From positions 1 to 64,000 of the forward strand of contig JAKSVB010000003.1 of the NCBI GenBank assembly GCA_024408335.1: a DNA stretch of 64,000 bases. Reading direction: 5' to 3'. The notes beneath the pieces are model-generated. The model was not told the origin of the DNA. It saw only the letters and a list, made by a program, of their open reading frames with translations, and did no database searches. Of the stretch, positions 39,777-48,157 are shown piece by piece. Both the position numbers and the translations under genes were made by a program. This DNA is from Bacilli bacterium (GTDB lineage: Bacteria; Bacillota_I; Bacilli_A; RFN20; CAG-826). Positions within the stretch are counted from its first letter, which is position 1, and every line of letters starts with the position of its first letter.

Positions 39777-40109
39777 ATGAAACGAATTCTATTCCTTATT
39801 CTCGAAAACGGCTCTGCTGCTATTAGGGCCTTAGAAAACATCCGTTCAAGCGGATATAATGGCACCCTTCTTGGAGGATCTTCTCTTAGACACGCTTTAG
39901 AAGGAAAACTCCCTGAAGAACATTCATTTTTCCATCTCGCACACTGGGAAGCTGAAAACAAAGACGAATCAACTGTTTCGATGTTCGTCATTGATAGCGA
40001 TAAAGTGGAAGAACTCAAAAAAACCATCCGCGAACATACAGAGAACTTCCAAAGCGTTAAGGGCGCAATGTTCACCCTTCCACTTGAAGACTACGAAGGC
40101 GCATTCTAA
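39777..40109 (+). CDS. Hypothetical small protein upstream of an antiporter
   Basis: A 110-aa soluble protein starting KRILFLILENGSAAIRALENI and ending AMFTLPLEDYEGAF. Alternating strands and helices would fit a ferredoxin-like fold similar to PII-type regulators, but no PII signature is present, so this is only a suggestion. AAGAGGG precedes the ATG. Its TAA overlaps the antiporter ATG by one base, so it may regulate that transporter. Confidence 0.6.
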   Translation: MKRILFLILENGSAAIRALENIRSSGYNGTLLGGSSLRHALEGKLPEEHSFFHLAHWEAENKDESTVSMFVIDSDKVEELKKTIREHTENFQSVKGAMFTLPLEDYEGAF

Positions 40110-41020
40110 TGGAACCATATATCTTCCTTTATGTGGCCGCTCTTGTATTAGTCGGCCTTCTTTCAACAAGACTCATGAAGGTAATCAAAATGCCAAACGT
40201 CACAGGTTATATTGTCGCTGGCATTTTAATGGGACCTTTTGTTTTCGGGCTCTTCTTTAATGGTTTCGACTTCCTTAATGCTGGAACCTCCGCAAACCCG
40301 GTTTTTAGATATGTTGAGCGATTATCTTGGGTTAACAATGCAGCACTTGGCTTCATTGCCTTTTCAATCGGCTCTTCATTTAAGCGTTCAACCCTTAAAG
40401 CCGTTGGTAAGAAAGTTTTAGTCATCACCGCTCTTGAGAGCTTGTTTGCTTCGTTAGCGGTAGTCGCAATTTTGATTGTCGCTTATTTGTTATTCCCAAA
40501 TAACATTCCTCTCCCTCTTGTACTTTCATTGGGCGCAATTGCAGCCGCCACAGCTCCAGCTGCAACCATCATGGTCATCAAACAATATCGTGCCCATGGT
40601 CCTGTGTCACAAACGCTTCTTCCAGTTGTCGCTTTGGACGATGCTGCTGCCTTGATTCTTTTCGCAGTTCTTTTCCAAATTGCAAAAACAGTGGCAGTTG
40701 GCAGTGGATTTGATCCATACGCTATGTTCTTAAAGCCACTTTTGGAAATCCTTATTTCTCTTGGAATCGGTGCCGTTCTTGGACTTATCCTCTCCTTTGC
40801 GTGTAGATTCTTCCTTTCAAGAGCGAATAGAACCGGATGGGTTTTATTTATCGTCTTTGCGTCATTAGGTTTCTACTATCTATTCAAACAAGAGTTTATG
40901 GGTGAGTTTGAACTTAGCTCCCTTCTTACATGTATGGCAGCGGGTGCTATATACGTCAACTTACGTAGCGACAGTATCAAGACATTCGAATTCCTTGATA
41001 GGTTCACAACCCCAATATAG
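40109..41020 (+). CDS. Cation/proton antiporter (CPA2 family), N-terminal part, cut by in-frame TAG
   Basis: The first 303 residues of a monovalent cation:proton antiporter of the KefB/NapA type, with helices from residue 4 onward, MGPFVFGLFFNGF near 38, GAIAAATAPAATIMVIKQYRAHG near 142 and LDDAAALILFAVLF near 180 (the ion-site Asp pair region). It stops at TAG (41018-41020) after RFTTPI, in the middle of a conserved helix. The same frame resumes at once as MMFFLLSGAHLNL. One base change in TAG would restore a protein of about 430 aa. Either a recent pseudogene, a split gene, or stop read-through. Confidence 0.75.
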   Translation: MEPYIFLYVAALVLVGLLSTRLMKVIKMPNVTGYIVAGILMGPFVFGLFFNGFDFLNAGTSANPVFRYVERLSWVNNAALGFIAFSIGSSFKRSTLKAVGKKVLVITALESLFASLAVVAILIVAYLLFPNNIPLPLVLSLGAIAAATAPAATIMVIKQYRAHGPVSQTLLPVVALDDAAALILFAVLFQIAKTVAVGSGFDPYAMFLKPLLEILISLGIGAVLGLILSFACRFFLSRANRTGWVLFIVFASLGFYYLFKQEFMGEFELSSLLTCMAAGAIYVNLRSDSIKTFEFLDRFTTPI

Positions 41021-41401
41021 ATGATGTTCTTCCTTTTAAGCGGAGCCCATCTTAACCTCACCATCTTCGCTGGAGACAATGGCTTAGTCGTCATTACCGT
41101 TGCCGCTTTATACCTCTTCTTCAGATTTGCTGGAAAATGGTCAGGAGCCTTCCTTGGAGCGAAAATCACGGGTGCTGAACCTACCGTTAAGAAGTTCCTT
41201 GGCTTCTGTCTTGTTCCTCAAGCAGGTGTTGCAATCGGTTTAGCCACAACGGCTGGTAACATTCTAGCGGCTTCAAAACCTGAGCTTGGCTCGATGATCG
41301 TCGCAGTTATTCTTTCCTCAACGCTCGTCTACGAACTATTTGGCCCAATCATCACAAAAACAGCCCTTCAAAAGGCTGGCGAAATTGCTCCTAGAGCCTA
41401 G
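41021..41401 (+). CDS. Cation/proton antiporter, C-terminal part after in-frame TAG
   Basis: A 126-aa continuation, in the same frame, of the antiporter: helices near 1-12, 18-35 and 65-90 with the family segment LVPQAGVAIGLATTAGN near 66. The ATG follows the TAG without a gap, so a terminating ribosome could restart here and produce a second polypeptide. Its final TAG shares a CTAG palindrome with the stop of the convergent YhhN gene. Confidence 0.7.
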   Translation: MMFFLLSGAHLNLTIFAGDNGLVVITVAALYLFFRFAGKWSGAFLGAKITGAEPTVKKFLGFCLVPQAGVAIGLATTAGNILAASKPELGSMIVAVILSSTLVYELFGPIITKTALQKAGEIAPRA

Positions 41402-42108
41402 GCTATTAGCGATAAAGAGTAGAGGCTAATACTCGCAACGATTAATAACTCTGCAATAAGATACGTGACCATTATTGGCACGTTTTCTTTTTTGATTTTC
41501 TTATGGAAATGGGAATAGACGAGAATCAAATCGCTAAGAAGGAAAATGACTCCTCCAACGATCATCATAATGAAAAGAGGGGATTTCGTGATAACTAAGC
41601 CCACAATTGCAGCGGCCGTATCTCCAGAAAGAATGGCGCCATACACTCCGCCACCAACGCTTAAAGCGACATCCTTCTTAGTAAGGAATAACCCAAGAGA
41701 CAGCATGCCACCGAAGACAACGAAGAAATACACGATCGCACAGAACCAATATAAACCACCTTCCGATGCCGTTTTTGATTCGATGATGAGTAGAGTCACT
41801 TGAACAATATAGAGGATATGCCCGATCATGAATGAGAAAATCCCTAGCAAAAGCGGCTTCTTTTTGTCTTTTTGTAACAAAAACAAGTCACCTAGTCCTC
41901 CAAATATCGCGCCGATATAGATTAGAGGTCTAGAAGGAACGAAGCAAACCGCACTTAAAGCAAGCAAAGGCATGCACATCACTTTGGTAATGGCTCTCTT
42001 TTTCTCGTCTTCTTTATAGCAGAAACCGATGTGGATAATCGAAACCACAAAAAAGAGGGCCAGCAAAGAAAGGCCTATGTAGGTGAAGGGAGAAGAAAAA
42101 TTAATCAT
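41398..42108 (-). CDS. YhhN family membrane protein (lysoplasmalogenase-like)
   Basis: A 236-aa protein with about eight membrane helices and the YhhN/TMEM86 conserved polar positions: GAIFGGLGDLFLL near residue 68, FMIGHILYIVQV near 94, and GGVIFLLSDLILVYSHF near 182. Characterised relatives hydrolyse lysoplasmalogens; plasmalogens occur in many anaerobes, which fits. Stop codons of this gene and the antiporter overlap. Confidence 0.8.
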   Translation of the reverse strand: MINFSSPFTYIGLSLLALFFVVSIIHIGFCYKEDEKKRAITKVMCMPLLALSAVCFVPSRPLIYIGAIFGGLGDLFLLQKDKKKPLLLGIFSFMIGHILYIVQVTLLIIESKTASEGGLYWFCAIVYFFVVFGGMLSLGLFLTKKDVALSVGGGVYGAILSGDTAAAIVGLVITKSPLFIMMIVGGVIFLLSDLILVYSHFHKKIKKENVPIMVTYLIAELLIVASISLYSLSLIA

Positions 42109-42149
42109 CTATACTTAATATTGTATTTGGGAAAATGAAAAGTGGTAAC

Positions 42150-43475
42150 TTATTTTTTGATTGGGTGGTCTTTCTTCCACTTTTTGATGGCTTCTAGTCT
42201 TTCTTTGTATTTTGATTCTAAGCCCTGCGTTCCTGGGTTGAAGTATTCTTTGTCTACTAGCGAATCAGGAAGGCACTGCATAGCAGTAATTTTCTCTTCG
42301 TAGTCGTGAGCGTACATATACCCATCATTATAGCCTAACTCGCTCATTAATTTGGTTGGGGCATTTCTAATATTGAGAGGGACAGGTTCATCAATCATGT
42401 TTTTAGCGTCTTTTGCTGCGGAAAGATATGCGACTTCCATCGCATTTGATTTTGGAGACATCGCCATATATATGACTGCTTCAGTTAAAGCGACATTGCA
42501 TTCAGGAACGCCTATGAAATGGCAGGCTTGGTATGCTGATATTGCGACTTGAAGAGCTTTTGGATCAGCTAAACCAACATCTTCAGAAGAGAAGCGAACA
42601 ACGCGTCTAGCGATATAAAGAGGATCTTCTCCTGCTTCAAGCATTCTAGCGAGCCAGTAAACTGCAGCATCAGGGTCGCTGTTTCTCATTGATTTATGAA
42701 GGGCGCTGATTAAGTTGTAATGTTCCTCGCCTTTCTTGTCGTATAAGAAAGATTTCTTTGAAGTGACTTGCTCAACGATTTCCTTTGAAACGGTTATCGT
42801 ATCGTCTTGTCTATCTCCATTTAGGACAACCATTTCAAGAGTGGAAAGTGAGCCTCTAGCGTCGCCATTAGAGAAATTTGCGATCATTCTAAGAATCTCA
42901 TCACTAATAACGATTTCTTGTCCTCCAAACCCTCTCTCGTCGCTAATTGCTTTCTTAAGAAGAGAGGCAATCGAATCCACGCTTAAAGGATTGAGAACGA
43001 ATACTTTGCAGCGTGACAAAAGAGCGTTATTAATTTCGAAGGATGGGTTTTCTGTTGTTGCGCCAATTAGGATGATACTTCCTTTTTCGACATATGGAAG
43101 GAAAGCGTCTTGTTGAGCTTTGTTAAAACGATGAATTTCATCAACGAAAACGATTGTTTTGCCCCCAAAAAGGCGATTCTTTTCTGCCTCTTTCATGACG
43201 GCTTTGATTTCTTTGATTCCGCTAGTGACGGCAGAGAAGGTAATGAAATCAGCTTTCGTCATGTTTGCTATCACTTTTGCGATTGTAGTTTTTCCAACTC
43301 CTGGAGGGCCCCAGAAAATCATCGAAGAGACTCTGTCGTTTTCAATGAGGTTTCTAAGAATTTTGCCTTCGCCTAATAGGTGTTCTTGCCCAACGATCTC
43401 GTCGATTGTGGTTGGACGAAGTCTTTCTGCTAAAGGCTCGCTATAGTTATTCCAAATAGATTCGTGTTTTGTCAT
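42150..43475 (-). CDS. rarA: Replication-associated recombination protein A (RarA/MgsA)
   Basis: A 441-aa AAA+ ATPase of the clamp-loader group that acts at stalled forks. N-terminal RPTTIDEIVGQEHLL near residue 20, Walker A GPPGVGKTTIAKV near 56, Walker B VDEIHRFNKAQQDAFLPYVE near 110, sensor SRCKVFVLNPL near 152, and the C-terminal tetramerisation region. No Shine-Dalgarno: TAGAAT lies six bases before the ATG. Divergent from nrdG. Confidence 0.95.
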   Translation of the reverse strand: MTKHESIWNNYSEPLAERLRPTTIDEIVGQEHLLGEGKILRNLIENDRVSSMIFWGPPGVGKTTIAKVIANMTKADFITFSAVTSGIKEIKAVMKEAEKNRLFGGKTIVFVDEIHRFNKAQQDAFLPYVEKGSIILIGATTENPSFEINNALLSRCKVFVLNPLSVDSIASLLKKAISDERGFGGQEIVISDEILRMIANFSNGDARGSLSTLEMVVLNGDRQDDTITVSKEIVEQVTSKKSFLYDKKGEEHYNLISALHKSMRNSDPDAAVYWLARMLEAGEDPLYIARRVVRFSSEDVGLADPKALQVAISAYQACHFIGVPECNVALTEAVIYMAMSPKSNAMEVAYLSAAKDAKNMIDEPVPLNIRNAPTKLMSELGYNDGYMYAHDYEEKITAMQCLPDSLVDKEYFNPGTQGLESKYKERLEAIKKWKKDHPIKK

Positions 43476-43481
43476 GGCATT

Positions 43482-43511
43482 ATTCTACTTTATTTTTGGT
43501 TGGTTTATAAT
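43482..43511. promoter_or_regulatory. Face-to-face leaderless promoters of rarA and nrdG
   Basis: Within 43 bases between two ATGs lie TAGAAT on the minus strand (43487-43482, six bases before the rarA ATG) and TATAAT on the plus strand (43506-43511, seven bases before the nrdG ATG). Neither gene has a ribosome-binding site. The -35 regions are poor, and each overlaps the other promoter. Confidence 0.6.
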
Positions 43512-43518
43512 ATGACAT

Positions 43519-44217
43519 ATGGATTTTAGTGGATTAGAGAAGCTTTCGCTTCTAGATTTTGATGACAACATCACGGCAACTCTCTTTATGGCAGGGTGCA
43601 ATATGCGTTGTCCTTTTTGCCATAACTCTTCGTTAGTTATCAATCCTGGACAAGCGCCAAAGATTCCATGGGAAACAATCATGGACTTTTTGAAGAAACG
43701 TCAGAATGTTTTAGATGCAGTGTGCGTTACTGGTGGAGAAGCCACTTTAATGCCGGATTTGTTAGAGAAACTTGGAGAAATCAAGTCTCTTGGATATAAA
43801 GTCAAACTAGACACAAACGGATCAAATCCTGAGATATTAAGAATTGCAGTGGAACAAGGCCTTATTGATTACGTGGCAATGGATATCAAGAACAGCAAAG
43901 CCAAATACTATAAGACAATCGGCACAGAAAACGTCAGCATGGACGCCATTGAAGCGTCGATCGATTATCTTTTGAATAATGACAGGATCGATTACGAATT
44001 TAGAACCACCATCATCGAGGAATTCCATTCAGAAGAGGACATGATGGCTATTGCCTCATGGCTTGGTGGTGCCAAACGTTTCTTTTTACAGCACTACGTA
44101 GACCGCGAAGATTGCATTGAACACGGCTTCCATGATGTACCAAAAGAAAAGGCCCTCCGTTGGAAGGCCATACTTGGTAAGGAAATCCAAGAAGTCAGTA
44201 TCCGTGGATACGATTAA
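43519..44217 (+). CDS. nrdG: Anaerobic ribonucleotide reductase activating protein
   Basis: A 232-aa radical SAM enzyme. The iron-sulfur cluster motif CNMRCPFC (CX3CX2C) near residue 29 is followed by VCVTGGEATL near 70. It forms the glycyl radical on NrdD, encoded nearby on the opposite strand. Starts with no Shine-Dalgarno. Its TAA overlaps the stop codon of the convergent flavoprotein gene. Confidence 0.9.
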   Translation: MDFSGLEKLSLLDFDDNITATLFMAGCNMRCPFCHNSSLVINPGQAPKIPWETIMDFLKKRQNVLDAVCVTGGEATLMPDLLEKLGEIKSLGYKVKLDTNGSNPEILRIAVEQGLIDYVAMDIKNSKAKYYKTIGTENVSMDAIEASIDYLLNNDRIDYEFRTTIIEEFHSEEDMMAIASWLGGAKRFFLQHYVDREDCIEHGFHDVPKEKALRWKAILGKEIQEVSIRGYD

Positions 44218-45140
44218 TCTTTTTGGAATAAATAGTTACTAGCACTTAAGGCAGCGATTGCACCGTCGTTACAAGCGGTTGTGAGCTGTCTTATTTTTTT
44301 GACTCTGCAGTCACCTGCAACAAAGACACCTGGTGTTTTGGTGGCCATGGTCTCGTCGCAAACAAAGAAGCCACGATCTAATTCAACAAGGTTTGCGAAT
44401 CTGTCGTTATCTGGAATCTGGCCAATTGCTACGAATGCGCCCTTGGTTTTAAGTTCCATTGTTTTTCCTTCGTTGGAAGTCCCTTCACGGCCTGCAAATG
44501 AGACGCTTTCAAGTTTCTCGCCATTTCCATTGAAGCTGACTGAGTTCCAGTCGTGATAAATGGTAACGTTTTGCTGTGCTTTTAATGAATCGACAAGAAC
44601 CTTATCGGCGAAGAATTTGTCAAATAGGGTAACGACGTCGACATGCTTTGAGGTCTTAGCTAGTAGAAGGGCGTATTGGAGAGCGCTATTAGCGTCACCG
44701 ATGACCATGGTGTCTTGGCCTGTGTAGAATGCGCCATCGCAAACTGCGCAGTAGCTGACGCCTTTGCCTTTGTAGTGATCCTCACCTTCGATGCCAAGGT
44801 GGCGGTGTTTAACGCCAGTAGCAAGGATGACGGATCTTCCTTTGTGATCGCCATAGGTGCAGTGAGCGACGAAGTCGTCGCCATCTTTTTCGACGGATAA
44901 AACTTCATCGAATTCGGTTTCGACACCTAAATCGACTATTTGGGTGAATAACTTATCTGACCATTCTAAGCCAGAGATTTCTTTGATGGTTGGGAAGTTT
45001 TCGACTCTTGGAGAATCGGCGATTTGTCCGCCGAACGCTTCTTTCTCGATGAGCTTAACACTTCTTCCTGCTCTTAACGAATAAAGGGCCGCGGTCATTG
45101 CCGCGGCGCCTCCACCGATAATTAGAACATCAGGCAGCAT
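44214..45140 (-). CDS. Thioredoxin reductase-like flavoprotein
   Basis: A 308-aa FAD-dependent disulfide reductase. FAD loop LIIGGGAAAMTAALY (residues 6-20), redox-active CAVC (131-134), C-terminal FAD motif GVFVAGDCRVKKIRQL. The nucleotide-binding loop reads VIGDANSALQYA and the following strand VDVVTLFDKFFADK, without the GGGDSA and HRRxxxR motifs that bind NADPH in classical TrxB, so the electron donor may not be NADPH. AAGGA sets the start at 45140, overlapping nrdD by 11 bases. It probably reduces the glutaredoxin-like tail of NrdD. Confidence 0.88.
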   Translation of the reverse strand: MLPDVLIIGGGAAAMTAALYSLRAGRSVKLIEKEAFGGQIADSPRVENFPTIKEISGLEWSDKLFTQIVDLGVETEFDEVLSVEKDGDDFVAHCTYGDHKGRSVILATGVKHRHLGIEGEDHYKGKGVSYCAVCDGAFYTGQDTMVIGDANSALQYALLLAKTSKHVDVVTLFDKFFADKVLVDSLKAQQNVTIYHDWNSVSFNGNGEKLESVSFAGREGTSNEGKTMELKTKGAFVAIGQIPDNDRFANLVELDRGFFVCDETMATKTPGVFVAGDCRVKKIRQLTTACNDGAIAALSASNYLFQKD

Positions 45141-47517
45141 TGCCATCCTTGACCTTTTGGATATAGCCTCTGATGTTTGAAGCGTTATCGTAAACATCAT
45201 AGGAATCACCATTAGGAACTAAGAGTGTTGGAGCATTGGTAATGCCAAATGCATTTGTTGTTTCTTTGTTAGAGACTGCGTCGATTTGTTCGTATTCGAT
45301 GCCTTCTTTATCAAGCATCATCTTTGCCATCTTGCAGTTTGGGCAAGTTGGAGATGTGAAGAGCATGACTTTAGTTACTTTTGGAGCTTCTGCAGCATGT
45401 TCTTCGCAGCATTCGCAGTGTTCTTCATGAGCGTGAGGCATAGCGTTTTCGTCATGGACGTATTCCTTACGATCCTTGAATTCTTGGGTCTTACCTTCGT
45501 TCCAGTTTTTGATTGGACGGTAGTAGCCAGTGATACGTGACCAAACTTCTGCTTCCTTACCACAAACTGGGCAGTTGTGGACTTCGCCAGTGATGTAGCC
45601 GTGATCTGGACAGACAGAATAGGTTGGGGACATGGTGTAGTATGGGAGCTTGTAGTTGACAGCAATCTTACGAACAAGCTTCATGCAGCTTTCCCAGTTT
45701 GGAAGTCTTTGGCCAAGGAATGTGTGGAAGACAGTACCAGATGTGTAGAGGGTTTGGAACTTATCTTCGATATCAAGGGCTGCAAAGATATCGTCTGTGT
45801 ATCCAACTGGAAGGTGTGATGAGTTGGTGTAGTAAGGAGTTGCGCCTTCGCCACCTGCAGTGATGATGTCTGGGTATTTCTTACGGTCGTGCTTAGCAAG
45901 ACGGTATGAGGTACTTTCTGCTGGTGTAGCTTCTAAGTTATAGAGATCGCCATATCTTTCTTGGTAGTCAGAGAGGCGTGTTCTCATGTGGTTAAGAACT
46001 TCGACGGTGAAGTCTTGAGCGTTTTCGTGGGTAAGATCTTGTTTGACCCAACGAGCGTTAAGGCATGCTTCGTTCATACCAACGAGACCGATGGTTGAGA
46101 AGTGGTTGTTGAATCCGCCGAGATAGTGTTTGGTGTATGGGTATAAGCCTGCTTCAAGAAGCTTTGTAACGGTTTTACGCTTGATACTTAATGAACGTGC
46201 AGCGATATCCATCATTTTGTCGAGTCTTGCGTAGAAGTCATTCTTATCTGTTGCTAAGAAAGCAAGACGTGGCATGTTGATGGTGACGACACCGATTGAA
46301 CCGGTGCTTTCGCCTGAACCGAAGTAACCACCTGATTTCTTACGGAGTTCACGGAGGTCAAGACGGAGACGGCAGCACATTGAACGGACATCGCTAGGTT
46401 TCATATCGCTGTTGATGTAGTTGCTGAAGTATGGGGTGCCGTATTTAGCGGTCATTGTGAAGAGAAGTTTGTTGTTCTCGGTCTCATTCCAGTCGAAATC
46501 GCTGGTGATTGAGTATGTTGGGATAGGATATTGGAATCCACGGCCATTAGCGTCACCTTCGATCATGACTTCGATGAAGGCTTTGTTGACCATATCCATT
46601 TCTTTCTTACAATCGCCGTATGTGAATGGCATTTCTTTGCCACCAACAATAGCTGGAAGGTTCTTTAAGTCCTCTGGAACTGTCCAGTCGAGTGTGATGT
46701 TGGTGAATGGAGCTTGAGTACCCCAACGTGATGGGGTATTAACGCCAAAGATGAATGATTGGATACATTGTTTGACTTCTTTGTAGCTTAAGTTGTCGTT
46801 CTTGACGAAAGGAGCAAGGTATGTGTCGAATGATGAGAATGCTTGTGCGCCAGCCCATTCGTTTTGCATGATACCAAGGAAGTTGACCATTTGGTTGCAA
46901 AGTGTTGATAAGTGGCTAGCAGGGGTGCTGGTGATCTTGCCAGTGACGCCGCCTAAACCTTGTTGGATTAATTGTTTGAGTGACCAACCTGCACAGTAGC
47001 CGGTTAACATGCTTAAGTCGTGGAGGTGGATATCAGCATTACGGTGTGCGTCTGCGATTTCCTTGTCATAGACTTGGCTTAACCAATAGTTAGCTGTGAC
47101 AGCACCTGAGTTTGAAAGGATGAGACCGCCAACTGAGTAGGTGACTGTACTATTCTCTTTAACACGCCAGTCTGCGAGTTGAAGATATGAATCAACGACT
47201 TGCGCGTAGTTAAGGTCTGTGGTTTTAAGTTGTCTGATGTTAGCGTGTTTGCTACGGTAATCCATGTAACTGTGTGCAACATCAACATAGCCAGCTTGAA
47301 TTAAAACGATTTCAACGCTGTCTTGGACGTCTTCAATGTTAACGACACCGCTGACGACCTTTTTGTTGAACTCTGCTGTGACACGGAGAGCTAAGATCTC
47401 AATGATTTCCTTTGTGAATTCTTTGTGTTCTGCGACGAATGCTCTTTCAATGGCTCTTTCGATTCTTGATAGATCGAAGTCAACAATGGAGCCATCTCTT
47501 TTTTTGACTTGTAACAT
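45130..47517 (-). CDS. nrdD: Anaerobic ribonucleoside-triphosphate reductase fused to a glutaredoxin-like domain
   Basis: A 795-aa class III reductase making deoxyribonucleotides without oxygen. An N-terminal ATP-cone (residues 1-90) precedes the barrel with CAGWSLKQLI near 186 and CCRLRLDLREL near 380. A zinc site (CPDHGYITGEVHNCPVCG) precedes the glycyl radical loop RITGYY, with Gly at about 664. After a His/Cys-rich linker (HAHEEHCECCEEH) comes a domain of about 80 residues, VMLFTSPTCPNCKMAK, with CPNC at 725-728 and cis-Pro loop NAPTLLV. The fused domain probably supplies electrons in place of formate. Confidence 0.93.
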   Translation of the reverse strand: MLQVKKRDGSIVDFDLSRIERAIERAFVAEHKEFTKEIIEILALRVTAEFNKKVVSGVVNIEDVQDSVEIVLIQAGYVDVAHSYMDYRSKHANIRQLKTTDLNYAQVVDSYLQLADWRVKENSTVTYSVGGLILSNSGAVTANYWLSQVYDKEIADAHRNADIHLHDLSMLTGYCAGWSLKQLIQQGLGGVTGKITSTPASHLSTLCNQMVNFLGIMQNEWAGAQAFSSFDTYLAPFVKNDNLSYKEVKQCIQSFIFGVNTPSRWGTQAPFTNITLDWTVPEDLKNLPAIVGGKEMPFTYGDCKKEMDMVNKAFIEVMIEGDANGRGFQYPIPTYSITSDFDWNETENNKLLFTMTAKYGTPYFSNYINSDMKPSDVRSMCCRLRLDLRELRKKSGGYFGSGESTGSIGVVTINMPRLAFLATDKNDFYARLDKMMDIAARSLSIKRKTVTKLLEAGLYPYTKHYLGGFNNHFSTIGLVGMNEACLNARWVKQDLTHENAQDFTVEVLNHMRTRLSDYQERYGDLYNLEATPAESTSYRLAKHDRKKYPDIITAGGEGATPYYTNSSHLPVGYTDDIFAALDIEDKFQTLYTSGTVFHTFLGQRLPNWESCMKLVRKIAVNYKLPYYTMSPTYSVCPDHGYITGEVHNCPVCGKEAEVWSRITGYYRPIKNWNEGKTQEFKDRKEYVHDENAMPHAHEEHCECCEEHAAEAPKVTKVMLFTSPTCPNCKMAKMMLDKEGIEYEQIDAVSNKETTNAFGITNAPTLLVPNGDSYDVYDNASNIRGYIQKVKDGNAA

Positions 47518-48157
47518 AACTCTACTTCCTTTCCTTATTTATATATGTGTGTGGTAGTTGGAGGGTAAAAAAAGACCAAAATCTTTTCCCCCTGTATCAT
47601 GAAGGGGGAACTATTTCCCTCTTGCACGGATAATATTAATTAAAGATATAGCAATTGCAATCAAAATGCTTAGGAAAAATTTATGAAAATTTCGAAAAAA
47701 ATTTCATGTGGATTTCTCATGTGGAAAACTTGCGATTATATGCCCATTTTTTAGGGCCATATTTTTCGGCGTTTCATGTCAATAGATAAAAATACATTTT
47801 TGGACACTGTATAAGAAGAAACAAAAACAACCGATAAATAGTGCTTTTTGGCAATTTGTAAAAATTTTGCGAACAAAAAATGTCTCGTTTAAAGCTTGAT
47901 TGACAAATCAATAAATTGACTAAATTTTTTTAATGTGGAAAACTCTGTTTTTCTAGTGTGCAATCGGCATTTTTTGGCAAACGCAAATTTATGGATTTAA
48001 GTAACGGAAAACTACTAATTTTTTAGATACAGAAATTGTTCAAAACTGGTTAGAAAAGACACTTTTGACTAAAAAGAGATTGGACATAATTAAAAGTGCC
48101 TTTATTAGAGTCGCTAGATCTAAAAAGAAAACCGCTGAATTTGTATTGGTTCAGCGG
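47518..48157. promoter_or_regulatory. AT-rich nrdD upstream region with hairpin and DnaA-like boxes
   Basis: A gene-free stretch of 640 nt, far more AT-rich than its surroundings. Near nrdD the leader has a CCCCCT/AGGGGG hairpin (47589-47609) and a weaker AAAAGA/TCTTTT hairpin. Further away are three TGTGGA-type sites: TGTGGATTT (47707-47715), TGTGGAAAA (47720-47728) and TGTGGAAAA (47934-47942), each 7-8 of 9 matches to the DnaA box. No convincing NrdR box pair was found. Confidence 0.45.

Noticed and set aside
40109-41401. TAG reassignment (for example to pyrrolysine) as explanation of the antiporter stop
   Set aside because: TAG is the normal stop of ung, yitT, rplW, queA and others in this window, and no machinery for reassignment is seen.
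43485-43682. Minus-strand frame over the nrdG start
   Set aside because: Antisense to the conserved radical SAM cluster region of nrdG.
47518-47570. NrdR box upstream of nrdD
   Set aside because: ACACACATATATA resembles half of a box, but the second half and the usual second site are missing.
47700-47945. Chromosome replication origin
   Set aside because: Only three imperfect DnaA-like sites, and no dnaA, dnaN or other origin neighbours; a regulatory role at nrdD is more likely.
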